The translations under genes were made by a program, and so were the position numbers. From Sepiola atlantica (lineage: Eukaryota; Mollusca; Cephalopoda; Sepiida; Sepiolidae), in assembly GCA_963556195.1 (NCBI GenBank), contig OY744523.1, forward strand, positions 71,653,288 to 71,717,287: 64,000 bases of DNA. The letters run 5' to 3'. Below the pieces are notes generated by a model. It was given only the letters and a program-made list of their open reading frames with translations, did not search any database and had not been told where the DNA came from. Below are positions 34,944 through 46,455 of this stretch, piece after piece. Numbering within the stretch: position 1 is the stretch's first letter; every line of letters begins with the position of its first letter.

Positions 34944-35092
34944 GGGATGTCGCCAAACTAATCAACAACACTGATACCAGCAAGGAAACTTGTCCTGACA
35001 ACATTTCAATCATAGTGCTTAAGAAGTTGCAACCGGAACTAGCTCCTATCTTTACAAAACTGTTTAATCGTTGCTTAAAGAAGAACATTTAA
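34590..35092 (+). pseudogene. LINE ORF2 pre-RT/RT N-terminal fragment interrupted by (TA)n
   Basis: Frame reads FWRIANRVLNKCKTSIPTMI (linker upstream of RT), a frameshift, then after the (TA)n array WDVAKLINNTDTSKETCPDN followed by ISIIVLKKLQPELAPIFTKL, the first RT motifs of jockey/CR1/Rex-like LINEs. The array at 34875-34940 is in frame by chance and encodes (YI)n, replacing about 15-20 residues. It may be the same family as the 45.6 kb LINE, but the regions do not overlap. Ends at a stop; no YADD box. Confidence 0.75.
34875..34940. repeat. (TA)n inside LINE relic
   Basis: About 66 bp array lying within LINE coding sequence on both sides. Confidence 0.97.
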
Positions 35093-35159
35093 GGCTTAAG
35101 CTGAAGGGATCTTAATACGAAATAGTAACCCAGCGAATCTTGAAAAATATAATGAAGAA

Positions 35160-36070
35160 CTTTAAAATTTAAAAAATAACTGACAGAATTCCTATAAAAA
35201 GCCAGGATTCAAGATCACCATCGGTACCAATGTCACTAGCGTTGTTTTTATCGACGCAACTTGGACCTAACTAACAACTGCACTAAACTATAGCATAAAC
35301 CCACTCAACAGCTCAGGTATGTCAACACTCAATCCTTTCTCCACTAGTTTATAAAAATATTATAACCAATATAAGCAGGAGTATCTCCCACTTTTCATGA
35401 AGCCCCGTGATCTTCCAACAAGCCGTACAATATTACAAGAAAACCCAGTAAAAACAATATCTTACATACCCACCTAACCTACCAGACGACACAGACGCAA
35501 AAGGAAAAGAAAGATTTTCTGGTTCACCTCTTATTCCCTTAATGTTCAATATAATATACGTAAACAATTCCTCTAATTAGTAGACAAACACTTTTCACAA
35601 TCTAATAAGCTTCACAAGCTATTCAATAGAAATGCGGTTAAATTCTTGCTATCCCTCTGTAGGATCCTTACTATCCTAAAAACCCTACAACTGCAATTAA
35701 TACACTAAAGCCCACTGCTCATGCAGGAGAGGTGAAGTTTGAGTTATAGGAGGAGGTTGTAGAATTAGATCCATAGTGTATAAAGCCAAAGGCATATCTG
35801 ATGAAACTCCAAAGAGGGAAATAATTCATATCGGAATAACTCAAAGTGCTTTCCAAAGGAGACTCTACGACAACAATGACACTTTTAAATATACGGGAAA
35901 AATAGGCAAAACTTCCTTAGCAACCACATTATGAAATAATAGTTCTACTAACCAAATAGACTAATGAGGAAACACACATAACTCATTGAAAGCCCTAAGC
36001 CTCTACTCGTATATAAGCCTAAAAACACCACATCATATGAAAAATACAAGACCTATCAACCTGTCCATGG
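35160..36070 (+). pseudogene. RT-GIY-YIG (Penelope-like) retroelement relic
   Basis: Degenerate frames in order: PGFKITIGTNVTSVVFIDAT (RT thumb-proximal xVxFLDxT motif), RRKRKRKIFWFTSYSLNVQ, LVDKHFSQSNKLHKLFNRNA, then IVYKAKGISDETPKREIIHI plus GITQSAFQRR (GIY-YIG: IVYKA...YIGxT...R) and SLATTL. This order is that of RT proteins with a C-terminal GIY-YIG nuclease found in many invertebrates. Numerous stops and a frameshift; no intact domain. The precise PLE subgroup is uncertain. Confidence 0.65.
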
Positions 36071-36765
36071 ATCTTTCAAATTATACCTTTCTCATTATCA
36101 AAATTATTTTTTAATATACAATATAACACCCCTTTTCCTCCCAAATATATTATACATATCACCTCCACATCTCCATTACCAACCCTAATATAACCTACAC
36201 TCTCATCCCCATAATCCCTACAAATATTTGTATCCTTCTTTTTTGGTTTTTAAATATATTAAAAAATGTGATGCGTTAAATCCATAGAAATATATTCATC
36301 GAATACCCTTAAAAAATAAAAAGATATAAATGACAAAGGGTTAAACCTAACCGATACATACAGGCTCTCTCATAAACCAATAAACGGAACCTACATAATC
36401 CCATACAAATACCACAGTATATTTTGGTTATAGCAAGTGTATAATAGCCCATTTTTCACCGATAAGAATAACCCCCTCCTCCAGTAGACACGAAGCCCTC
36501 GCTTAGCTAATAAACTACAAGTAAAATAACAGATACTCAAACATAAGCACCTCCTACCACAAAAATATAAATAATAAATATAAATATGATATATAAACCA
36601 TTAAATAACAGTAATACACCCTAACCCGTTAATTAAACCTACGCGCTAATAAATAAATTACACTATGGACCATAACCCTTAACTATAAATACGTCAAAGA
36701 AACAGACAAATATACAGCATCCGTAATCAACAATTAAATTATTTCTTCATTATGCATGTTTGAGG
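36071..36765. other. No recognised gene
   Basis: C/A-rich, AT-rich sequence downstream of the GIY-YIG relic, possibly its 3' UTR. Confidence 0.35.
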
Positions 36766-37229
36766 CAATTCCTGTTTGTTTGTTTGTTTTTTATCCATCG
36801 TTTCCATGTTGACGGACTAATGATCTAATGTTCTGTTCGAGTGTGAACTGTTAACACGACACCCCACAAAAATAATACAGGGACATATTAGTCAAAAAAG
36901 CTTCCATCCTCGCTGTCTCACATTGCAACCTGCGCCTCCCTATAATTGAAGCCTTACTCATTCGAGCATAGAAATCCACCATCAATAAGGCTCGATATAA
37001 ATGAGGGGGGGGGGGAAAGGCATACTGAAATGCCTTTTATGTATAATCGAGTTTCTGAATAAATTCACCGGGTTTAGTTTGCAGAACTCCTCACGTGCCT
37101 GAAGAAGACTCATGGGAGTCGAAAACGTTAGCAGTTTTGACGAGTTCCTGTTCACACTCGAACAAAACATTAGATCATTAGTCCGTCAATATGAAAAAAA
37201 TGAATCAAAAAAGAAACAAACAGGAATTG
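36766..37229. repeat. Inverted terminal-like repeat, arms about 82 bp
   Basis: 36766-36850 (CAATTCCTGTTTGTTTG...GACGGACTAATGATCTAATG...TTCGAGTGTGAAC) is a near reverse complement of 37150-37229. Inside, at 37098, is the CCTGAAGAAGACTC-loop-GAGTCGAAAACGTT motif. Likely a non-autonomous or solo terminus derived from a Penelope-like element. Confidence 0.75.
37098..37129 (+). other. CTGANGA-hairpin-GAAAACG motif
   Basis: CCTGAAGAAGACTC, ATGG loop, GAGTCGAAAACGTT. Five-bp perfect stem; one extra A separates CTGAAGA from the stem. Confidence 0.5.
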
Positions 37230-37254
37230 TCCCTGTTGCTTAATCAAAATGCAT

Positions 37255-37255
<1 letters not shown>

Positions 37256-37320
<65 letters not shown>

Positions 37321-37376
37321 ATGTGTGTTTGTGTGTGTGTGTGTGTGTATGTGTGTTTGTGTGTGTGTGTATGTAT
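37256..37376. repeat. (TA)n/(TG)n microsatellite
   Basis: TA array to 37298 followed by a long TG array with TATG interruptions. Confidence 0.97.
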
Positions 37377-37469
37377 AAAAAATACTTGTTAAAATATATA
37401 TTTTAATATATCTTTTATTTATTTGCTTATATTTTGACGTGTAATAAAATAAATTGTCCATTACATATA

Positions 37470-38036
37470 AAAAGAAGTTTCTTTGAAAAGAGAAACAATA
37501 TTTCGGCCGCTACCCTTCAGCCTTCGTCAGTGTAATAGGGGAGTGTGTACGGTGGGAGGTGGGTGGTGGTAGAATGTGAAAAAGGAGGAAAAGGGTCAGC
37601 GAAATGATGAACAAATATATACCCGGCTCTGATAGCTGGGTGGCAAGAGTCAAGTGGTAATAAACATGGTTCAAGTGTACTTAGATATAAATAAATGTAA
37701 ATAAATGAATATGTAGATAGATACACACGTGAGCCTGTGCGTATACATACCCACGCCTACACGCAGGCATATCGGCACATTCACCTACGTATGTCAGCTT
37801 ACATGTATACAGCACACACACAGACATACATACATATACACACAAAGCGAAAGAGGGAAAAGGGGGAGAGGGATGGGTGAACAGACAAATTAGCTGGAGT
37901 CATGGAAAGTTCACGGTGAGGGTTACAGTACACGGGGCGTTTGTGAAAAATTTAAAATAAAAAATGAAAATATTGTGGAAATGGGTACACGCATACACCC
38001 GCACACACACTTACACATATACACACACACACACAC

Positions 38037-38093
<57 letters not shown>

Positions 38094-38640
38094 TATATAC
38101 ATACATATCCGTACACACACATTCACACACACATTCATGTGGAGAGAGAGTGGGAGAGGCATAGACAGATACATGTGCATAAGTATATACATACATATAC
38201 GCACTCCCACAGGGACATACGTACACACACATATATATGGAGAGAGGGGGGCGCACGAGAGAGAAAGGGGGGGTAGACAGATGAATTAATACAATTTACT
38301 GGTTGACCTGGCAAGTATGAAGTAAAAATAAAAAAAGTGAACATTGGGACTCTTAAAGTGAGAAAATGTAAACATCCCACTATAACTCACATTTGTTCTT
38401 CGCCTGTTGAAAAAAGTTGCTTGTCAGTTCTTATGTTTGTAGAAAGAATAATAGTTGAGAGGTCGTAGGTCTATATTTTGTCCTGAGGTATGTGCGTTGA
38501 GTTTCAGAATGAGTTTTGTCTCATATTTTTGTCTGTGTTATTGTGATTTGAATTTGGATGCTACGAGGATGCATTCCATATCGTCTGGTGTGGTTTGGAA
38601 GATTGAAATGCTCATCTACTGGGTATCGTGTGGATTTGTC
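37470..38640 (-). pseudogene. Penelope-like element 3' part with GIY-YIG tail
   Basis: On the minus strand, 38400-38640 encodes YPVDEHFNLPNHT, a frameshift, then DDMECILVASKFKSQ and HRQKYETKLILKLNAHTSGQ plus NIDLRPLNYY. This is the typical C-terminal segment (VxxHFN...NH...K...R...E...I..L....GLN) of GIY-YIG retroelements. The non-coding region below it carries (CA)n/(TA)n arrays and ends with CACTGACGAAGGCT...GCGGCCGAAATATTG (37496-37531), the same kind of terminal motif as elsewhere. It is broken by a stop and a frameshift. Confidence 0.6.
38044..38088. repeat. (TA)n within Penelope-like 3' region
   Basis: Preceded by (CA)n; frames here are H/T/Y-rich artefacts. Confidence 0.97.
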
Positions 38641-38696
38641 TCTCTCACACATACACTCTCTCTCACACACACACACTCTCTCCCTTTCTCTCTCTC

Positions 38697-38726
38697 TCTA
38701 AAATCGAAAAATATTCATGAATCAGC

Positions 38727-38794
<68 letters not shown>

Positions 38795-38818
38795 GTAGTT
38801 TCATGAATAATTTTCGAT
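38697..38818. repeat. Inverted repeat enclosing (TA)n
   Basis: AAAATCGAAAAATATTCATG before, and CATGAATAATTTTCGATTTT after, a (TA)n array at 38730-38790. Arms about 32 bp with few mismatches; the array is itself self-complementary, so the whole segment is a hairpin of about 120 bp. Confidence 0.85.
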
Positions 38819-38830
38819 TTTATTGTTACA

Positions 38831-38908
38831 ATTTAGAAGGCTAGTAAACTAAAATTACAGGTGTTTTAAAATTAAACACCTGTAATTTTAGTTTACTAGC
38901 CTAAATTT
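38831..38908. repeat. Perfect hairpin, arms about 27-33 bp
   Basis: GGCTAGTAAACTAAAATTAC...GTAATTTTAGTTTACTAGCC with a loop of about 10 bp (TTTAAAATTA). Adjacent to the preceding hairpin. Confidence 0.9.
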
Positions 38909-38984
38909 TAATGAAAGATCTCTTTCTATTTTTCAGAGCTGTTTTATGACTTGTATTGATATAAAAGGTTATAACTTTATAACC

Positions 38985-39900
38985 ATTAACATGGAAGGAC
39001 TGAAGCTTCATATTCGACATGCAATGTTGTGGGAGTTTAAACAAGAAAATGGTGCTGCAGAGAGAGCGACGAATATATGCAGCATATATGACCAAGATGT
39101 CATAATAGATCGACAAGTAAAAAATCGTTTCATGTTTCGTTTCGGGGTTTTGAGATTATAAGATAATCGGACATTGATGAAGACCTTTTAAATACGTTAG
39201 TGGAGAATGAGCTTTGTTCAAGCAGTAAGTGAATTAGTAGTAGAACCCAATAATTCACAGCCCACTATATTATGTCACCACCTTTAAAAGAAGGGTAAAG
39301 TTGGAGAACTAGGCGTCTGGGTTCTTCATTCATTAAGTGAAAACAATACGGCAGGCCGTTTTTCCATCGGAAAAAAGTCATCTTTCCCGTGGGCGAAATG
39401 AGCGCTTTCTTGATCGTGTCAAAACAGGTGATGAACCCTGTTCTTTCTGTGACAATATTTAAAACAAAAGACAGTGGGTTTATAAAAGTAAATCTCCACA
39501 ACCCACCCCGAAACCTGAGATCCATTAAAGAAGGATTTTACTGTACGTTTGTTGGGGATACTCGTGGCATTATCCATTATGATTTTTTCGACCGTATCCA
39601 AATGCTAAATGCAAACTTCTATATCGAGCATTTGCCGAGTGTGAACGAAAACCTGAGATAAAAAAACGCAGAACACGTGTAAATAGGAAAAGGATTGTCT
39701 TCCATTTGCAGTTTAGTTGGTTTATTCTACCCAATCCACCATATTCGCATGGCCGATTGATTTTCACTGAAAACAAACAGGAGAAACTCACATTAAAAGT
39801 ATTATTTAATAAAAACCGTCTTTATTTTATTCGGATGGCAATAAAATGTTAACCGATAAATGGGAAAAGGTCATTGAAAATAATGGCGAATATACAATTG
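38985..39900 (+). pseudogene. Mariner-family transposase relic
   Basis: Frames in order: HIRHAMLWEFKQENGAAERA, TNICSIYDQDVIIDRQVKNR (HTH); GKVGELGVWVLHSLSENN (linker, the K-x-G-x-WVPHxLxExN motif); VGDTRGIIHYDFFDRIQML followed by NANFYIEHLPSVNENLR (catalytic core, WWDxRGIIHxELL-like); ILPNPPYSHGRLIF (equivalent of PHPPYSPDL...D, degraded); and DKWEKVIENNGEY (C-terminus). Colinear with mariner transposases of the type domesticated in SETMAR. Frameshifts and stops throughout; catalytic D residues not preserved where visible. Confidence 0.75.
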
Positions 39901-40535
39901 ATTTAATTTTGTTAATTCGATTTATATTATAAATTGAATTACGGATCATAAAACGGTAATTATTAGTTAATAAATCGACCCAATATATATATAATTATAA
40001 TTCAGTAGATAACAACGTTTATGACATAATAAATATTTTATAATATTTTTATTTTCAAATCGCTTAACAATTTATATCCATTTGTACGTACGTTTCGTCA
40101 AATCTTTATTATCACTATTACACCAGAGCAAAATCTGACAAACTTGTCTGATTTTTCTCATCACCATATCGACTTCATCAATACCAATTCAAACAGTTGT
40201 CAGTGGTTATAATCGCAACTAGTTAAAGAACAAAGTTAAATCTAGATGCATTAATCCGATACAGCATTTTTCCAATAATAGGGGCATGCAGAACAGTGAA
40301 ATTAACATGAAAATCATAAACATATTTAACGCTAAAGATCCCTTTTACGATTATAAAATAATAATTATGTCATAAATTGTGTATATAAATATAACATCTT
40401 AACCATTGAAACTTATTTTATCTGCAGTATTTAATATATCTTGGCGATTCATAACATCTTATTTATTAATATATTTAGTATTATGTAATCTCCTGTGAAT
40501 ATCAAAATTGTTTTTATTCTTTAATTTAAACTTTA

Positions 40536-40540
<5 letters not shown>
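39901..40540. other. No recognised feature
   Basis: Very AT-rich unique sequence. Confidence 0.4.

Positions 40541-40602
<62 letters not shown>
40541..40602. repeat. (TA)n
   Basis: About 62 bp array. Confidence 0.97.
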
Positions 40603-40603
<1 letters not shown>

Positions 40604-40845
40604 CTAAATATCCATATAAAATCACAGAATTACATGAGTCATTTAATCTTTCTTATACAAATTATATTATCGTCGTTGTTTTGTTTTAGAATGGGAGATT
40701 TCTTTCCGAAATCATTTCAGTCTCTGGGTTGGTTTTATTTCTTCTTTCACACTTCCCCTCACCACTTGAAATGTTTCATTTTCTCGAATACTAGAAATAG
40801 GCAAGAGGTTTTTTCTCGCTAACTTTTTCTTACTTGATCGAAGTA

Positions 40846-40846
40846 C

Positions 40847-40905
<59 letters not shown>
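40846..40905. repeat. (TA)n
   Basis: About 60 bp array with TACA interruptions. Confidence 0.97.
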
Positions 40906-40906
<1 letters not shown>

Positions 40907-41219
40907 GTTTCTCTTTATTATAGAGTGGAGAGTGTCTCCATATGTAGATTATAATACAGATACTGTATCAGTCCTTCTGTAACGGAAACTACATTAATAT
41001 CTACGCCACACTTTTACTTCTTATTTACAAATGTACAATTATATAATTTTAAAAATAATCAAGAAATAATGTATTATATAATTCTCCTATATGACCTGAT
41101 GTACATGCTTTTAATATTAAATTCAATTCATATATATACAATATAATATTACTTTTACTTGCTCTATCTTACTTTTTCATAGGGTATTTATAATTTGTGT
41201 AAATCTCTCTTCTCACAAT

Positions 41220-41345
41220 TTTTTCTTCCGTTCTTTCTGTCTCTGTCTGTCTCTCTCTTTCTGATCTCTCTCTCTCTCTCTCTCTCTAATCTCTCTATCT
41301 ATCTCTGATTTTTTTTCTCTCCGTCTCTCTTTGTCTCTATCTTTC
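41220..41345. repeat. CT-rich low-complexity tract
   Basis: (CT)n with TGTCTC variants. Confidence 0.9.
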
Positions 41346-41690
41346 TTCATACAGAGTATTCCACTATAGTTTACATTTTTTTTAGATGAGGATTTATAAT
41401 TTGTATTATTTTGATCATTCGGATTAATCTTTCGGTCGATATAACCTCCAACCTTCTTAAGGTGCATCTCGTCGACGAATATAAACGCTAAGTAATAATC
41501 AGTTCTAAGTGAAAGTCTTCTGGGAGTTGAAGCTTAAACCTCAGTACGGGCGATATTAAGAATACAATTACGAATTACTTAAGACTTCTATATGGTTATG
41601 GCTGACTGGACGAGAGAGAGCTAGCCATGTGGATTAAATGAAGCGTTCCGTTCGGAATTCCATACAGATTTCTGAGTTAGACAAGACACA

Positions 41691-41726
41691 CCTGAAGAAG
41701 GTCGGAGACTAAATCGGCCAAAACGT
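41691..41726 (+). other. CTGANGA-hairpin-AAAACG motif
   Basis: CCTGAAGAAGGTCGG, loop, CGGCCAAAACGTAG. Five-bp stem allowing one G-T pair. Confidence 0.45.
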
Positions 41727-41820
41727 AGTGAGAATAATAATAATAATAACCCAAAACATACATATTCCACTTAATTCATGTCTGTTTGTCAGGCCTGTCT
41801 CTCTGTTTGCCCTTTTATCT

Positions 41821-41828
<8 letters not shown>

Positions 41829-41894
<66 letters not shown>
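41829..41894. repeat. (CT)n then (TA)n
   Basis: Compound microsatellite. Confidence 0.97.
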
Positions 41895-41899
<5 letters not shown>

Positions 41900-42010
41900 C
41901 TCTCTCTCCATCGCTAACTCACTCTCACACACACTTTACAAAGAGTATAAGTAAATTTGTAAAGTGAAATAAATGTATACCATGAATTAATAATTTAACA
42001 TATAGAGAAC

Positions 42011-43294
42011 TACAGAGTGGTGCGCCAAGATCTGAAAAACATATAAGATAGAAAAATTGTTTATTTAGAATGAAAAGTATTCACATGAGAAATTACTTCA
42101 TAACACTTCATAACACTGTTGCCTGATCTCTCCTCTTTCATATTATTCAATCCAACACCATCCACCGTCAATCACAGCCTCCACACGAGACCGAATCTTC
42201 TTACAGGTGTTAGTCACCTGCTTCCTGGACAAGGTGACCACGGTCTTGATGATGACAGTCTTCAAGGAATCGACAGTATTGTGTGCATGTTAGTTAGACT
42301 GTCTCTCAAGTGTACCCCATAAGTAATAGTCACAAAGATTCAAGTCTGGACTGATAAGGGTCCAGAACTCCTTTGACCAGAACATGTCAAAGTTCTTGTC
42401 ACACCATGTTTCGACAAAATTGGGCGTATGAGCAGGAGCTTTGTCCTGTTGGAAGATCCATGGCCTCTCTGCAGCTACCTGACCATACCATTGCTTCAAA
42501 ATATTCTTCATGACATATAGGTGGACTTCCTTTGATTCAGTCTGACCTTTGCCAAAGAAGTACGAGGGCTTGATATTATCTTCACTGGAGTTCATCTCAA
42601 AAACATAGAGTGCGACAGAAAACTTGGTTTTACCAATCACAGGAACATCATATAGGTATTTATAAATCCATCTATGATTCCAACGATTGATTTTTGCATC
42701 AACACAGAAGAGCTTCTCGTCAGAAAGAAGGGGATTCATCCAGCAGCTCTGTGATTCGAGGAAATGATGAGCAGCTCACATCGCTTAATTCTGTTAATCT
42801 TTATGGGCTCTGAGGGCATCGGCCTCAACTTAAGAAAATAGCTGTTGTATCGGAGATCCTCATGGATGGCACACAAGACCGCTGTCTTATGCATATTCAG
42901 CCTTGTCGCTATTGTCTGCATGGACGAGCTAGGGTCTACATCGATAAGGATCTGAAGCTGCTCCAGGAAGACCCTGTTCCTCTTGCTAACCTCGAATTTG
43001 TCGTGTGTATTTCGCTAATAAGTGAGGGACTCATCCTCAGCCGCAGTGGACTTTTTTAATGTAATCGCAATGTCGTACACGGTGGATTTTGGGAAACGAA
43101 AAAACTCAACAATCTTTTTAGGCACGCGGTCACAACATAGGGCCACAATAATTGCAGTACGGCGCTTGAGTTCACTGGACATTTTACTTAGTGTGTTCTT
43201 AATTTAACAGCTTATTGTAATACAAATCTGAAACAGAAAAAATAATAAATTTAATATAGTTTTAATTTTACTTTTTAGCGCACAACTTTGTGTA
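42011..43294 (-). mobile_element. Tc1/mariner-superfamily element, DD37D-like
   Basis: About 1.28 kb bounded by TACAGAGTGGTGCGCCAAGA (left) and, on the other strand, TACACAAAGTTGTGCGCTAA (right), an imperfect TIR. It contains one broken transposase gene on the minus strand. Termini and TA context fit the superfamily; the U2 SINE copy C begins about 10 bp beyond the right end. Confidence 0.75.
42128..43182 (-). pseudogene. Broken DD37D-like transposase
   Basis: Starts MSSELKRRTAIIVALCCDRV at 43182; a HTH follows (KKIVEFFRFPKSTVYD), then an in-frame stop after DESLTY. The second HTH region reads SSSMQTIATRLNMHKTAVLC. A frameshift near 42740 precedes the catalytic core: LLSDEKLFCVDA (first D), RPWIFQQDKAPAHT (second D), and SPDLNLCDYYLWG (third D). 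Thirty-seven residues lie between the second and third D by direct count, the spacing of the maT-like DD37D group. A stop after ERQSN precedes the expected C-terminus (SRVEAVIDGG). All three D residues survive, but the frame is broken at least three times. Confidence 0.8.
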
Positions 43295-43304
43295 CTTAAA
43301 TAAG

Positions 43305-43540
43305 TTGGGTTGGGGTGTCTTGACCTTTTGGCTAGGAGCAAAGTGTAGCATCTGTTTTAAGTCTATACTTTATCTGTTCTCTCTTGTTTCACTGAAGGAA
43401 AAATCCTTCTTCAATGAAGAATTTTTTTTAATGTTTGTTCCAATCCAGAGTCAACCTGTTCGAGGGTCTGGATTATCCCAAATCAAAAATCGGCCTTGTG
43501 TCTAACTCCGCCTCGTGAGGGAGGGGGCAAGTAAATAATA
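43305..43540 (+). mobile_element. U2-headed SINE, copy C (subfamily)
   Basis: Head CTTGACCTTTTGGCTAGGAG followed by CAAAGTGTAGCATCTGTTTT is the best-preserved U2 5' end in the window. The body (GAAGGAAAAATCCTTCTTC palindrome, CCAATCCAGAGTCAACCTGT) differs from copy A. The 3' tail CGGCCTTGTGTCTAACTCCG followed by CTCGTGAGGGAGGGGGCAAG is shared with the family. Same tail with different bodies argues for a common LINE partner. Confidence 0.8.
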
Positions 43541-43621
43541 ATAGTTGATTTTCGGATTAAATAAGCAAACAGATTGATATGTCGTAAAACCAAAAAACAC
43601 ATTTATTTAATCTAATTTATT

Positions 43622-43735
<114 letters not shown>

Positions 43736-43823
43736 GTGTGTGTGTGTGTGTGATGGGGGATCTGCATCTCTCTGTTGGACTTTTTCTGCGTGTCTCCTTC
43801 CAAAGAGTATTTTATGTTTTCTG

Positions 43824-43990
<167 letters not shown>

Positions 43991-44049
43991 GGAGATAGAG
44001 AGAAAGGTAGATATTGAGATAACAAATCAGAGTCTCAAATAGATAGATA

Positions 44050-44765
44050 GATATATAGATAGATAATTGCATGCACATTTCTATAATTCTCTTACTCTAT
44101 TCGTCTCTTCCTAAAGAGTATTCTATTTAATTAACGTGTCTGCTTCTCTCCCTGCTTTTTGACATATTGGTCCACATCATTAAAAAAAGAGTTTGCAAAA
44201 ACAGTTTCCAATAGGATCTGACTCATTTGAAATCATGCCTTCTGAAAGGACAGCCCGTAGGCATTAATCGTGACAAACTGACGACTTGTTTCGAAGCTAA
44301 TCCTAACCAGATTTCCCAAATCTTTGCGTTGAGTTTTTCTCAAAGCTTTTCAGAAAAAAAATACTTCAATCATTATATGCATTTGAAATAAATCCTTCAT
44401 TTTCAAAAAATTTTTTCATCAAAACATTTCATTACCTTTTACGAGAATGGGAAAGTATCTCCCCTTACCTTAACAATTTTCAGCATTGCGAAATATAACG
44501 GGGCTCTGAAGAGAGCCGGGGGATACGACTTCAGATCTAGAAAAGGACTTGATAGAAGGAATTAGTTGCATTCATTTTTACCAATGCAAATGATTAAATG
44601 GTACTTATGAGCGGATATCAAGCCAGGAAAACAAATTCATTAGAGAACTATCTTTTTACTTTTACTCAATTAACAATCCTGCATCTTTATATTGAAAATT
44701 ATAATATCGTACTAGGAAATTTCTCTTTCTTTCTTAATTTCTCTGAATATTTGTCATTGTGTTTT
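44050..44765. other. No recognised feature
   Basis: AT-rich unique sequence. Confidence 0.4.
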
Positions 44766-44778
44766 TCTATTCCTTCCT

Positions 44779-44786
44779 CTCTCTCC

Positions 44787-44819
<33 letters not shown>

Positions 44820-44839
44820 CCTCTCTCTCTGTCTCTCTC

Positions 44840-44896
<57 letters not shown>
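44779..44896. repeat. (CT)n then (TA)n
   Basis: Compound microsatellite. Confidence 0.97.
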
Positions 44897-44899
<3 letters not shown>

Positions 44900-45620
44900 G
44901 AAGAATGGAAATGAATTAGAGAAGCAAAAGCCAAATCAAAATTCAATTCAATTGCTCAGAGCAAGGTATATTCCGCAAAAAGGCAATTTATTCAAGTTAA
45001 ATTTTCCTTAAGCCAGGCTTTTCAAATTTATATATATATATATATATATTCAATTCCCGAAACATTTTACATGGTAAACAACTGATGACCCCTTAAATAA
45101 TGTTAAGACTAGCGTAAATTGTTGGAAGCAAACTAATATAGTGACTGTAAAAATAAAATTTACTTGCAAGAAAAGTAATTTTCCACCGAACGACTTGGGA
45201 CTAAAGCGTTTTTCTTTATATATATATTTTTTCATATAGTTTTAATGATTGAAAAACTTCCGCGACTATATATATAAGTAAACACTTGTATTTTAAATTC
45301 AAACGACCAAGTCATTAATAACTAAAATTATAATTACATAATGGCTGTTTGTCTATTAATGGAATCTTTGGTTTCTTTAAATAACTGATTTTGATAAGAA
45401 ATTCATATAAATGGTTTTATGATTTCTTTTCTCGATCATTTTTCTCCGGGGTGTTCTGATGAGCTGCATAAACGATAGAGCCTTGTTATAAAATGTTTGT
45501 GCGCAAGGTATCAAATTTCAAAAAGGACAAAAAAGCTCAATATTTAGCAATTATTACAGCTGATAAGTATCCATTTTTATTTTGAACATGTATTATTATT
45601 TCATTTAATAATATATATAT
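44897..45620. other. No recognised feature
   Basis: AT-rich, with short (TA)n at 45031-45049, 45217-45228 and 45610-45622. Confidence 0.4.
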
Positions 45621-45622
45621 AT

Positions 45623-46455
45623 AACCTCATGCGGTATTACTGGGCAATTACTTAATATAATTAGATCCTTCCTAGACAAAAGGAAAATCCAGGTTGTCCT
45701 CGATGGCCGCTCATCTATGCAACATGACATAAATGCTGGTGTACCCCAGGGATCTATCATTGGACCCCTGTTGTTCCTGATCTATATAAACGATCTCCCT
45801 GATGTCATAGAGTCTGAGATTGGTTTATTTGCTGATGACACAACCCTTTACTCTCGCCATGTTGGCAAAACCGACGCGATCATATCCGAGGCAATGGCTG
45901 AATCTTTAGAAAATGACCTCTAGGCTGTAGTGGATTGGAGTCATAAATGGTGAGTAACTTTTAATGTCGCAAAGACAAAGCTCCTTTCCTTCAATAACTA
46001 CAAGGAACCTTTGCAACCACCGATTGTCATGGCAAATAACACCCTACCTGAGAGTCCATCATTCAAACTCCTTGGCCTAACCTTCACAGGTAACATGAAT
46101 TGGAACAAATACATTGAAGATATTGCCAAGGCTGCCACAAAGAAGGTTGGCTCCCTCTACCGTGCTAGTAAACTCCTCACACCTGGCATTATCCTGTATC
46201 TCTACAAAGCCACCATCCGCCCATGCATGGAGTATTGTTGTCACATCTGGGCTGGTGCATCGTCTACTAGTCTCTCCCTCCTTGACAAGGTCCAAAAAAG
46301 AATCGCCAACCTAATAGGTCCCCCACTGTCAACCAAGCTCCAGCCTCTGTCCCATCGCCGCAATGTAGCATCCTTGTGCTTGTTTTATAAATACTTCAAT
46401 GGATTATGCTCCGATGAATTGGCTACTCTGGTGCCCCCTCGACGTAAATTCACTA
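45623..46455 (+). pseudogene. LINE ORF2 reverse transcriptase fragment
   Basis: 5'-truncated at a TA run. Frame reads GITGQLLNIIRSFLDKRKIQ, then NAGVPQGSIIGPLLFLIYIN (RT motif B/4 region) and GLFADDTTLYS (F/YADD catalytic box, intact). After a stop (L-*-AVVDWSHKW) it continues with NVAKTKLLSFNN, SFKLLGLTFTGNMNWNKYIE, IRPCMEYCCHIWAGAS and SHRRNVASLCLFYKYFNG. It diverges after LVPPRRKFTK near 46455. Typical jockey/CR1/Rex-type ORF2. Same family as the 11.2 kb relic (identical HRRNVASLCLFYKYFNG) and close to 49.2 kb. Two stops and truncation at both ends make it inactive. Confidence 0.9.
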
